Below, piece by piece: positions 37,440-47,891 of a stretch of DNA of 64,000 nucleotides (position 1 is its first letter; every line of letters starts with the position of its first letter). Under the pieces are notes generated by a model. That model was not told the origin of the DNA, searched no databases, and worked only from the letters and a program-made list of their open reading frames with translations. The position numbers and the translations under genes were made by a program. Origin of the DNA: Epiperipatus broadwayi (lineage: Eukaryota; Onychophora; Udeonychophora; Euonychophora; Peripatidae); assembly GCA_028023455.1 (NCBI GenBank), contig JAQFVV010012405.1, positions 12,009,423-12,073,422 of the forward strand. The letters are read 5' to 3'.

Positions 37440-38095
37440 AAGAAAGTGAAAGTCAGATCTCAAAATACTTAGACACGGACTGAAGGATTGGGAGTGAGTC
37501 ACTGACCTAGTCAGCATTCTCCCAACCCACTCAGCCTCTGCTTCATATTCTAATTTTAAACTTATACTCATTATAGATTTTTGATGTGCCTTTCAGTGCT
37601 CAAAGAGACATGCATAATTGCTCAACTGGACAAAATGATGGACAAATCTAGAACTCTACTGAAGCATTGATTCAACAACCTTGAGTCTTGGGTGCTACTG
37701 ACTTCTCAGGTCACATCATGTATGTATTTACTTCTCATTTAGCTACTGGCATCACTTGGCATTCATGTAATCATCATTATACAAAGTTGAATCAATTGTT
37801 TAATAAATCGTTATTTTTTTAAAATAAAAAATAAAAAAATCTATGATATTACTAGTATATTGTGTAACAAAAAAAATGCCTATATTTAAGTCTCCCTAAG
37901 TGTAGTTAGTCATGAATGTTATGTATTAAAAAAAATTTGTTGTTATCAAATTGTTTACATTTTTAAATAAAATATTAGCATTTATAAAAAAAAAAAAAAA
38001 ACTATACATTTATTGATAAAAATATCATTGAAATAAATAAAATTATATTCTATATCAAAAAATTAACTTTCAAAATATATAAAAATGTAACAAAG
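37440..38095. other. Spacer of mixed composition
   Basis: 37440-37760 is less AT-rich than average and may be an extension of the decayed coding region next to it, but I found no continuous frame. The rest is AT-rich with an A run at 37987-38000. Confidence 0.35.
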
Positions 38096-38099
38096 AAAT

Positions 38100-38665
38100 G
38101 TGCCAATCATATTGAGCAATGAGGGACTGCAAGGAATGTGATGTGATGCACTTTGACTTCTACTTATGCGAAGTCAGGAATCTCTTAGCAACTATGCCCA
38201 GACAAATCTGATAGCCACTTTACCTTCCCTTTCAATTTCCCACTCTAAGTTTTCCCATAATCTGCTTTATCCCATTTCCACAACATAATCATTGTCAACT
38301 CCATAACCTTCATATCTAAATCCCCCTTATCTTTTTCCCAAACCCAGCATAAAAACCAATAATGCACTTTCTGTATAATCACTTTGTTCATATTTATTCT
38401 TTCCTAACTTCATTATTTGTACCATTTATGCTTTCAAGCATTTACATTGAATTAACAGATGCCTAATATTGTTTATGCCTTCCTTGCACAACTTGCAGAC
38501 TAAATCACCCATATTTTTCCATTTATATGTAAACCTGGGTCTCTTTTTGTGTGGATTTTTTAATGCAATTTTGAAGTTAAGCAATTCATGTTTCTTCTTA
38601 ATATATTTTTATGCAGTTTTCTTTTATGTGATAAAGAAATTCATATTTCACTTAAAATCATGATT
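38100..38665 (-). pseudogene. C-terminal zinc knuckle and 3' end of the esterase LINE
   Basis: Minus-strand translation gives PRFTYKWKNMGDLVCKLCKE followed by GINNIRHLLIQC, a CxxC...HxxxxC knuckle of the type found at the C-terminus of these LINE proteins (about 38.44-38.54 kb). Beyond it the ERKGKVA-RF-WA segment is shared with 29.75-29.83 kb. It joins logically to 40.14 kb, not to the sequence directly beside it, which shows that 38.69-40.14 kb is an insertion. Confidence 0.8.
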
Positions 38666-38689
38666 TCCCCATTTTATATACACACATTA

Positions 38690-40137
38690 TATTTTACATA
38701 CTTTAAATGCCTTTGGGAAAAGGTTTGAAAATAAATTTAGATACTGTAGAAGATTTAGAAAACGATACTGAAACAGAAGTGGAACCTGTTCTTTTCACAT
38801 CAAAAATGATTCGAGAAAATCTTCAACTTTGTAATCAATGGACAATCATTTTCTTGTTAATGACATGAATTATGAATAATAGTTGTATGTCTGGATATCA
38901 TTAGCTTCATAAACAATAAGTAAAATAATCATCTCAAAGTCTAATTACTGATAACATTGATGACAGAAAGCCATTAACTTGTAGACTGAAAATTTTTTTA
39001 TGGCTGAGTGAATTAAAGTTTTAAACTTTTGATTGGTTCAATTACAGAATCAGCAGTAAAAATATATTCACCTTTTAAAATTAGATTCATTTGTAAAAAG
39101 CAAATTAGTAATTTGTCTGATTATGAAAAGTTTTTTCAAAAATAAATTTCTATTTATAATTATAAAAATATTCTATAGTAGAGAACCTAAAAAGAACATT
39201 CATAACCAATTAGAAAATGGTGTGTACATCATTGATTTTTTCTCAATTTACATTCATGTAAAAGTAAATTTTTTTTTACTAAAATCTTAACTATTTTTCT
39301 AAAATAATTATATTTTTAGCATATTTTAACAAAATAATTTATAATATGTGAAAAAATATGGAAAATACTCTGAAATATACATTTCTGTTTTGAATATCAA
39401 AACAAAGAACTAGGAGCTGTTGAAGTTCTTGACAAGTGCTCCCTTTAGTTCAAAATGAGCAACAACAATTCAGCATCATATGGTACATTTTAAGCTTTAA
39501 AAAGTCCATAAATTCACTATGATAATGCAAAAATTGACATTTTTAGAGTGACTTAAAGCCATGACCAAAAATTTTCAGTTGATGCACCTGTTGGTTAATT
39601 AAACACAGCATGAGACTGAAGTTGGTGCTAATTATATTTCCTCTTGTGATGAATCTGATTTCTTATCAATTCACACACATATCCACATATTGTCAAATAG
39701 TGATAATGATTAAAATATGTATGAAAAAATGTAAAATAAATTACACATAAAATCATATTGCATTGAATAAAATTAAATAGTTAATAAAAAAAGTAAAAAA
39801 AAGTTTGTCTTATATCAATTTTTCAAATTTGAAATTTTTTTTATTAGTCATACATTATTTCCTTATTTTTTTTTATTTGAATTTTGAAGTAATTTTACCT
39901 TGTTGCTTTGCTTTTATAATATTTTTGAAAATTATGGAATGTATCCCACATTTTTCAATGTAAGTTAAATCTATTTTTGTGCAATTTCTTTTATGCAGGT
40001 TTTTTTGTGAAATCTGTCTACCGCATAAAAAAGACTCAGGTGTATATTCTCTTGTTGCTAAAGATCCCATTTGAGCCTTAAACAATAAACTACTTTTCTT
40101 GCTACTATCATAAATTAACTTGCACCCAATGTTCCAT
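38690..40137. mobile_element. ~1.45-kb insertion within the esterase LINE
   Basis: It interrupts the LINE between the post-RT domain and its C-terminal knuckle. One end (39660-40137) is a repeat that also lies, inverted, at 55.76-56.27 kb. Near the other end, from 38708 on +, a 55-codon acidic frame starts MPLGKGLKINLDTVEDLEND and continues ETEVEPVLFTSK; its source is unknown. Boundaries are estimated to within about 20 bp and I could not define a target-site duplication or terminal repeats. It may be a DNA transposon remnant. Confidence 0.6.
39870..40137 (-). pseudogene. Unrecognised coding remnant shared with 55.76-56.03 kb
   Basis: An uninterrupted minus-strand frame of about 89 codons reads LIYDSSKKSSLLFKAQMGSL, ATREYTPESFLCGRQISQKN and LHKRNCTKIDLTYIEKCGIH to a stop at 39873. 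The plus-strand copy near 55.9-56.03 kb encodes the matching VSENVHKRNHTKIDLTNLEK and WGI. Conservation of the HKRN-x-TKIDLT-x-x-EK core despite DNA divergence argues that this was protein-coding, probably the C-terminus of a transposon protein. I do not recognise the family; a short cysteine-containing segment just upstream in the other copy (FICEC) leaves a Penelope-like nuclease as one possibility. Confidence 0.5.
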
Positions 40138-40432
40138 TTACTTATATATATATACTTAAACTCTTTTTACTCTCCATACTAGTTTTCCATCTCACCAACT
40201 CCTTATTCTTTATTAGCACATCTATTCTTCTATCCCATTCCTCACCACTATAACACTCAACAATCCTCCTAACACAATCATCCCAACTTTGTACAAGTAT
40301 ACTGATATAAATTCTTTATCCAAATCTTATGCATACCACATTACTTTTCTCACTCATCTTGTTGTCTGTCCTTTACTCATAACCCATTTAAAAACTATTT
40401 TGGCTATTTTTTTATTATCCATAAACTGCAAT

Positions 40433-41700
40433 CTACAAAAACATTTTCATTTTTATTTTTGCATGTTTCATATAAAAACTTGACAATCCCATTTCTCCTT
40501 GAATTGCCTTTTTTGGTGTCCACACATCTCCATCTAATGTATGTCTTCCTACTTCCCTTTGTACTTTTTCTAAGTAATCTAACACCCCTTCACTAACACA
40601 TAATTCATCATTGTCATATGCAACTTCCTTCCATACAATTCTAGTTACATCATATTTATTATATGAAAGCACTGTTAATTTCTTTATCAATCCCTTTCTT
40701 TTCTTTGCTTCATTTACCAATTTTTTCTCCCATTCAACCAAGCAATTTTTCTGATTATGTAAGATGATTCCCAAATATCTACATCTATTCACCACACTTA
40801 ACCTTATATCTCCCAATAAAAATTCTTCATCTTTTCTTTCCCCAGTATTAACCATCATTATATTTGATTTTTCTTCACTAAATTTAATCCTCATCTCTTT
40901 ACTTGCCTTTGCACATGTCCTCAGCATACCTTCCACATCTTCTCTTCTTTCTGCACACAAAAAGACATCATCCACAAAAAACCTGACAAAGTATATACTC
41001 TCTTAACCACCTATTAATGGTATCTATATTCCTATTCCTAGTCTTTCTCTCGTTCTCTCCATTTCACTTAAATACAACAAAAACAAAATAGGTGACATAG
41101 GGCATCTTGCCTTAGTCCTAACCCATTTTTAACTTTAACTGATTCTATATCCCCTAATTGATATGTATAGTAATTATTTTCATATAATTTCTTAATAATA
41201 TCCACTAAAGCTTCATACATTTCCAAATTTGTTAAACTTACCCATAATCTATTTCTATTTACTCTATCATATGCCTTCTCTATATCTATAAAATTCATAT
41301 ATAAATGTCTATCTGAATACCTACTCATATCCATAAGTTGTATAATTACAAATAATTTATCTCCTATATGCCTATCTGATCTAAAACCTCCTTGAATTTC
41401 CCCTACTACATTATTTTTTTTCATCCATTTTTCAACTTTTTCAGCCACCATATATGAGAGAACATTATATAAAACTGATGTTACAACTATCAGTCTATAA
41501 TTTTTTAAATATCTATGATCCTTACCTTTTCTTTTAAATAATAATCTTATTTTTGTATTACTACAACTACCAAGAAAAACTTTCTCCTGTGCCATCTTAT
41601 TAAAACATGATAATAGCTTTACTTTTTCCCATTCCCTAAATTCACTACCATCTCTGTTGCCCATCCATATAAACCTCTTGCCTTTCAACTTTTCAATTTC
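40433..41700 (-). pseudogene. Reverse transcriptase of the esterase LINE (frameshifted)
   Basis: The open segment 41688-41068 contains LLFKRKGKDHRYLKNYRLIV, VVGEIQGGFRSDRHIGDKLF, motif A FIDIEKAYDRVNRNRLW and GLRQ. At GLRQ a single-base indel near 41.10 kb throws the frame; the next frame resumes CPMSPILFLLYLSEMERT, the motif B region. Motif C reads FVRFFVDDVFLCAE near 41.0 kb, so the usual FADD is FVDD here. The second open segment (40975-40433) continues through NRCRYLGIIL and the post-RT domain ending KAIQGEMGLSSFYMKHAKIK, typical of this LINE type. Further downstream SWDDCVRRIVECYSGEEWDR continues in frame fragments to about 40.14 kb. Confidence 0.9.
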
Positions 41701-42253
41701 TACCCTGCGTCATTCAGTTCATTTTCTGTAAATCTAATATTCTCATTACTATATGCTTTCATGTTTTCTATCATTCTGGCCTTCATATTTAACATCTTTT
41801 TCTATATTCATTACATATCAAGATTCTCTCTAATTTTTCTGTAGAGCTACACTCTATTCCCTCATCAGCTAGTAACATTATCTATCTCTCTCCTACACTT
41901 CTCTTTTTAATGTGATTCCAAATGTTTTACTCCCATCTTTTCCACTTTTATTAATATCCTCCAACAATTTACTATTCAATTTCATTCTCTTTCTATAATT
42001 ATTTATTTTAGCCAATTTTTTTATTTTCTAAGTACTTCTCACATTTAGCATTAATATCTTTTTCACTTTCTTTGTTCTTAATAGCACACTTATATTCTCT
42101 GCATGCTTTTTTTCTCTCTTTTACTTTTACTAACTCTCATTTTTTATTACTTTTATTCTTCTGAATATTCTCACCTAAAATCCTATTTGCCACTTTTTCT
42201 ATTTCATCATACCACTCATTATACTCATCCCCAGTCAGCTCTTCCATGGTTTC

Positions 42254-43030
42254 TTAAATTTGTATTTTATAATCTTCTAACTTATTCTTATCATTCACTT
42301 TCCATCCACATCTTTCACTATCGTTTCTACATTTATTTCTATTCTCCATCATATTACTAACTATTTCCATTACAAAGAAGTTATGATCACTATTATATAC
42401 TCTCTCTTCATTATAGAATATCTTAATTTTCTGTACTTTGTTCATTCCCTCTTTCTCTATCAATACACAATCTATTGTATGGAATGTATTATTTTTATAC
42501 CATGTGTATTGTCCCTCATAAATATTTGATAAATTTCCAATGCTCATATTCACTCTCTGACAAAATTTCTTCAAAATCTGTCCATTCTTATTATCTACAT
42601 CATCAATTTCTTCTATATCCATTCGTATTCCATATAACCATTATTCTCTTCTCCTTTTTTAAAAACTGTATATCCTTAACTAGGCATTCATATATGCTAC
42701 TGTTCTACTCCATTATAGTTTGACTATCTCCAGTAGCTATATAACCTATATCCACGATCCATTCTTGTCTTCCCAACCTTATTTCAAACCACAAATGTTC
42801 TTGACATTTAATTTAAATATTTTTTTGATATAACACCTAAATCTCCATCCCTTTTATTTTCTCTTTTCTATTCATATCCCGCCATAGAAAATCTTCCAGA
42901 ATAGGTTCTTCTTCTCTTAGATGTGTTTCCACTACTGCTAATAACTCAAGGTCTTCATATTCAATCACTTTCTTTAATTCCAGCCACTTTTCTGGTCCAC
43001 TACCATCTTGCATATTCAAATACCCAATTT
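42254..43030 (-). pseudogene. Endonuclease domain of the esterase LINE (broken)
   Basis: The N-terminal part at 43019-42837 reads LELLAVVETHLREEEPILED, matching the usual ETHL/E catalytic region of an AP-type endonuclease. After several breaks the C-terminal half at 42622-42254 reads GQYTWYKNNTFHTIDCVLIE and YNSDHNFFVMEI, i.e. the TW, D-x-V and SDH motifs. Target nicking is the expected role. Stops between about 42.84 and 42.62 kb interrupt the middle, where the GDFN-type motif should lie; I could not see it clearly. Confidence 0.8.
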
Positions 43031-43259
43031 TAATAATTTCTTCTTTCCTAACTACTCTTTTATAAATTCTTTTGCTTCTTTCTTCTCCATTATGTTTATA
43101 AATAACCTACTTACCATTAATTTTACAGACCTATTCCTTCTCCACATCTACACTTATATCTAAATCAACTATCATTTGCTTATTTCTTACATCGTGTCCA
43201 TTCTTCTTTTTGATAATACTGTAATTTAAAACCCCATCCCCTTTATAAGTTTCCCAAAT

Positions 43260-43782
43260 TAAATTCTTTATAAATCAGACTCCCTAAAACTTCACTACCT
43301 TGTTTTCTAAGTGCAATCTGTCTTTACTATATAATTCCCCTTTTTCCAATAAACCAATCCCACACATCCATAAATATAATATCATTTCTCTCACACAATT
43401 TTTTCAATCTCCCATTTATAGAACATGTCATATCTAACAAATATATCTTGTCAAATCTTGATAATAATCCAACTATCCCTACTCTGCCTTTAATCTTACT
43501 CAAATTTCTAATCAATTCTACATACTCATTCATTAATCTCTCTGATGGTTCTGACAAATTATTAGTGCCTACCATAACATACACATCCCTACTATCTTGC
43601 TTTTTTACTTTATCTGTCTCATCACTAATTCTTTCTCCAAGCAAACATACTTTTACATACCTGCTTCTATTTTCTTTTACAATTACATTCCCACATTCTC
43701 TAATTAGTGAATCTCCTATCAATACTCTCTCATAATCTACATTAAATGTCAATACAATAATATTAATAATTACACTCAACAA
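43260..43782 (-). pseudogene. SGNH/GDSL esterase-like domain of the LINE (frameshifted)
   Basis: The open segment 43782-43327 has the block I motif VLIGDSLIREC, a central VMVGTNNL corresponding to the GxND block, and a GLLSRFD segment. After ...DVWDWFIGK the frame is shifted by an indel; in the next frame SKDRLHLENKVVKF follows at once, supplying the D-x-x-H block (DRLH) expected for an SGNH hydrolase. The catalytic Ser, Asn, Asp and His positions are therefore all still readable, although the gene is broken. Such domains in CR1-like elements have been proposed to help retrotransposition through lipid or membrane interaction; the role here is inference. Confidence 0.8.
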
Positions 43783-44426
43783 ATCTGCACAGAGACTTTA
43801 TATATATTTATGTTAAATGCAATATATAATTCAACATATACAACACTCTGGAGAAGATTAATTATTATTTACAGAATGTCAAGCAGGATGCTAGTCTTCT
43901 GCAATTAAATACCTATAAAAAGTAACTTTCTGGATTTAAATCTTGATATACTTCTGCTAGATTTATTTTCTGATAAAAATCAATGATGTTTAAGTACAAT
44001 CTGAATTTAAATATTATATATTCACTAAAAGACAAATATTTTATTTAATTTTGCAAAATTAAAGTAAACAGTTATTTATGTATTGATGATTTTCAATCTT
44101 TAAATTTTAAATGAAAACCACTTTCTTATAAATCCAATAACTTTATTGTATTGAATGATAATCCTTTTCACTTACTTGAAGCTTCACCCCATTGGCTTCC
44201 TTTTTTTTCTCTTAGTAATAATGTCAGATTGCAGTTTGGTTGTCATTAATGTCCATCAATATACAATTGAGTTCAAGTTTTTTTAATTAAATAAATTTAA
44301 AGCCATTCTGAGCTATATGGAGCATAATTGCATAATTTTATGCTCTTACAATTGATTTATAGCTCATCTCATATGATTTAAAAACTTATTTAGTCATTCA
44401 TCCTATTTCTGCATGAAAACATATTT

Positions 44427-44635
44427 TATAAATCTCCATACAGTAATGCCACCCATTGCAAAACAGAATAATCAATGGATGTGAGAAGGTTTGTGTATAA
44501 AATCCCTATCTAGGGCCTGCACATCCAATATCCCCAGACTAGTTTCTAGCTTGTGGCTTTCATCAGTGACATGCCTTCAACCTGACATGCACTGTGTGAC
44601 ACTGCTATATGGAGAGTTTTGCTTCTGTTTTAACA
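44427..44635. mobile_element. MITE copy related to 28.04 kb, degraded
   Basis: Starts TATAAATCTCCATACAGTAATGCCACC and ends TGACACTGCTATATGGAGAGTTTTGC, an imperfect inverted pair matching the termini at 28041 and 28316. The inside retains AATCCCTATCTAGGGCCTGC and CCCCAGACTAGTTTCTAGCT. Shorter and more diverged than the 28-kb copy. Confidence 0.8.
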
Positions 44636-44639
44636 GCTT

Positions 44640-45595
44640 ACCTAAGCAAAGGAAATAGTGATCATGTGATATTTAATGCTTTAATGTCTTATACGTTAAC
44701 TCATATAACAATGTATTATGTATGTAATGCTAAGCGAAATCCACTAATGTATTTAAATAATACATACAAATAAATAATAAAAATTATCCAAATATTTATT
44801 TCTCAATAGTTTACAGGAAGTCCCATTACCACAAAAGATAAATCTACAGTTGTTATCCATGGAACTTGAGTTACAGATTTTATCATTCTGTCATTGTTCA
44901 AGTGACAACAGAGTCGGCAATGAGAGAGATAATATGAAATTAATTAATCCTATTAAAACAATTTGACAATATTACATGTCCTTTATTTTAAACCACGAAG
45001 GCTTTCACTTTAATCAGTCTTTTTAATTGGTTGAGACGAATCATTTTATTAGCTATGTTTTATAGGCAGTAGAGAACATCGTAATAACAACAATACTAAA
45101 ATACTTTTCGAAGCAATAAAACGTGTCACCAACTGAGATATGCAGTTGTTAATTGACCTTCGTATTAAAATATTAAGAAATGGGTAAATAAACACTTTGA
45201 ATAGAGCTTTTCTTTCAAATATATATATATATGAGAAAACATTACATTTTTAAGCAATATAAGTAAAGATGTGATTAAAATATTGTATCTTAAGTGCATA
45301 TTATTCAATAAAGGGATTAAAAAACGCATCTAATTTTTTATTATATTTTAAAATTTGATTGAGAACATTTCTATCTTTCTGGCGAGATTGATATTTCTTT
45401 CTCTGATACTTTTAGTGCTTCATATTAGAATTGTGACCTGTGAATCACCTGCTTGAGTAATGAATGATAGTGATATATTAAACCATAAGACTAATTTTAG
45501 TTATTGGTCTTTTTCAGTGAGGAACATCAGATACGTACAAGCTGTTAGTTGTAATTTGTCTAATATTATTTAAATCACTCTAAAGTTTTAAATGC
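44640..45595. other. AT-rich spacer
   Basis: No coding frame, RNA or clear repeat recognised. Confidence 0.5.
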
Positions 45596-45616
45596 AAAGA
45601 GAAGAACTTTAGTATA

Positions 45617-45787
45617 AGGATTTGAATCCAAACTGGCAAGTTTTCTTTAGTTATTCACTCCATCTCACACAACCAAAATACGTATATTAGAGGTCATTGA
45701 TCTTTTTCACATATGAGGCCATGTGAATCGGTTGTACGAGATGGAGTGGATAGCTGAAGGGAGCTTGAAAGTCTGGGTTCAAATCCC
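45617..45787. repeat. Fold-back element with B-box-like arms
   Basis: Arms of about 58 bp: 45617-45674 (GGATTTGAATCC...CACTCCATCTCACACAACC) pairs with 45729-45787 (GGTTGTACGAGATGGAGTGG...GGTTCAAATCCCC). Each arm carries a GGTTCRAATCC B-box-like motif at its outer end and a TAGCTGAAGGG A-box-like motif, but their spacing is shorter than in a tRNA. The 54-bp centre (ACGTATATTAGAGGTCATTG...) matches the other family members. Confidence 0.85.
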
Positions 45788-45799
45788 CTATAATTACAT

Positions 45800-46615
45800 C
45801 TAAACTTCAATCGTATAAAGTATACTTGTATTCAATTATCACAGAAGTACTTTATGTTTTATAATAGACTTGAAAGATACAGTAATATATATATATATAC
45901 TTCAGTGTTTGTAATAACGACAGCTTGTTCTATTCATAATAACATTTTTTAAAAAGAAAACTTTTCGTATGTGCAAAAAAAAAAAAGCCAACTTTATTTT
46001 CTTTTCAAATATATTGTTTTTAATCTTTCTTTTCTTTTGTTTATTTGTTTTTAACAAAACAAAAATAACAAAAAATAGTCTTTTTTAAAGTATTTAGTTG
46101 TAGGAATAAAGGTATATAATTATAGATTTTAATTCAAAGGATAAAATGCCCTTTTTAAATCCTATTTATATTAATGTCAAACTTTACTTTAAACAAATAT
46201 TTTAAAAATAGCTCACAAAGAAGATTTTCACTTGAGTATTTAAGAAAGAAATTAAGTAATTTAACAATTCTTAATACTAAGAAGAAAAATAAGCGAATTA
46301 AACGGTAAGAGGCTTAGCTTGTATGCGGAAATAAGTTGCATATTTTTGTTTACTCTTAAATCTTAAATTATACCGTTAAACTAAATTATACTTACTCTAA
46401 AAAAAAAAAAAACGATATATGTGCAAATTTCCAATTACCGTTACAATTTTCCCTTCTTGTTTTTTAGCCATATTATTTTTAATATTACAACATATTTTTA
46501 ATATTTAATAATAACCTTAGCATTGATATTATTGTTGAATGACTGTTTATTATTATTATTGTTAAGTGAGCACTCTTTAAAACTTCAGAAAAGACAGAGT
46601 TATATTGAAAATGCG
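45800..46615. other. AT-rich spacer
   Basis: A short TA tract near 45886-45899 and several A runs; nothing else recognised. Confidence 0.5.
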
Positions 46616-46621
46616 GTCCTG

Positions 46622-47105
46622 ATTTAGTTTGTGCTCACGGCCATTTTGAAATCTAAAAACCACCGCTGACATATCCAACTGATAAATGACATAAATATTG
46701 AATAAAAGTATTTTAAATTCATATTTTAGAAATTATAAGCTAGTAAAAATAATATGCTTTATTTTATTAGGGTTTTTTTTTTATATTAAATTTACCTTCA
46801 TAAAATATTTGAAATATGGTGGCATAAAGTGCCGGAATTTGTGGGGAGGGGGGAGAATGGTTTGACCCATATGAACTAGTATCCAAAAGTTTCAGAAGTC
46901 TGATCAAATCAAGCTTATAATTTTCAAATATTAAAAGATTATACTATGTGCCCACATAAAATAAAGCATATTATTTTTACTAGCTTATAATTTCTAAAAT
47001 ATGAATTTAAAGAACTTTTTTCAATGTTTATGTCATTTATTGGTTGGATGTGTCAGTGATGGTTTTGGCTGATCTTCAGATTTCAAAAAAGCACCAACTA
47101 AATTG
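46622..47105. repeat. Fold-back element with ~150-bp arms
   Basis: 46622-46770 and 46957-47105 are inverted copies: TTTCTAAAATATGAATTTAA against TTAAATTCATATTTTAGAAA, ATGTCATTTATTGGTTGGAT against ATCCAACTGATAAATGACAT. The ~185-bp centre includes a GGGGAGGGGGGAG purine run near 46840. No coding capacity; a single-arm fragment lies at 33.65 kb. Confidence 0.85.
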
Positions 47106-47109
47106 GCAC

Positions 47110-47755
47110 TGAACATGCTGTTTCCTACTATTATTCTGCTTTTTTTCCATTCACAGGAATTATTATGAATTTAATGCGAACCAGAAAATAATTGAAGAAA
47201 ATTTGATTTATTACATTTCATATTTATGTATTAAAAACTTCAAACATACATTGTATATATTGAGATATATAGCCTTGTATTGTCTGGCGCAATGGTGTAT
47301 CTCAATTTAACAGACTAAATGTCGATGAATCATAGTTTAGACTTGTTATTTCTGGTAGTTGAACATTTTTTGAAATCCTGAGCAAGAAATCATTTAATTA
47401 TAATAATTGGCATATATATCTATGACTTCTAATATTGATTTTGATAAAGTCATATTTTCCACATTGAAATCATTGTAAAAAAATATAAAATTATTTGCAA
47501 ATAAAAATATGCTAAAATAAATCAAACTTTTAAAACTTCTGACATTTGCTATCGTTCCACCTAATGAGAGTTTTTGAAAATCTTTATTTTATATTAAAAT
47601 ACAATAAATTGGACTTGATTTTCTTAAAATTTAATTTTATAAAGAATAATGTTTTTAAAAATTATAATTGACCGTTGCAGATATTTGAAAACTAACTTAT
47701 AAATAAAAACAATGTACCACAAATATCATCAACTTACTTTCTGCTAGCACCCTTT
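47110..47755. other. AT-rich spacer
   Basis: Nothing recognised. Confidence 0.5.
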
Positions 47756-47891
47756 CAGAAAATAAACCCAGGTAGCAGCATGTCAAATGAGCTCATAGAA
47801 AAATTTTTAAAAAACTACAATAAATAGTCTTCATCTAGTTTAAAATCGCTTCAAACATTAAAGATAAACCCTTTTATTAATTTTATTATAA

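Larger units (their letters stand above)
38100..43790 (-). mobile_element. Esterase-bearing non-LTR retrotransposon (CR1/L2-type), split by an insertion
   Basis: Reading on the minus strand from 43.79 kb: SGNH/GDSL esterase, endonuclease, linker, reverse transcriptase, a post-RT domain ending near 40.14 kb, then a foreign segment (38.69-40.14 kb), then the C-terminal zinc knuckle and 3' end at 38.66-38.10 kb. This domain order fits CR1/L2-superfamily elements that carry an esterase. The 5' end is not defined; nothing coding is visible above 43.79 kb, so it may be 5'-truncated. All domains carry stops or frameshifts. Confidence 0.85.

Noticed and set aside
42103-42723. Plus-strand ORFs across the esterase LINE (also at 43448-43735 and 40764-41006)
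   Set aside because: Antisense of the LINE coding strand; the minus strand carries the recognisable endonuclease, esterase and RT motifs.
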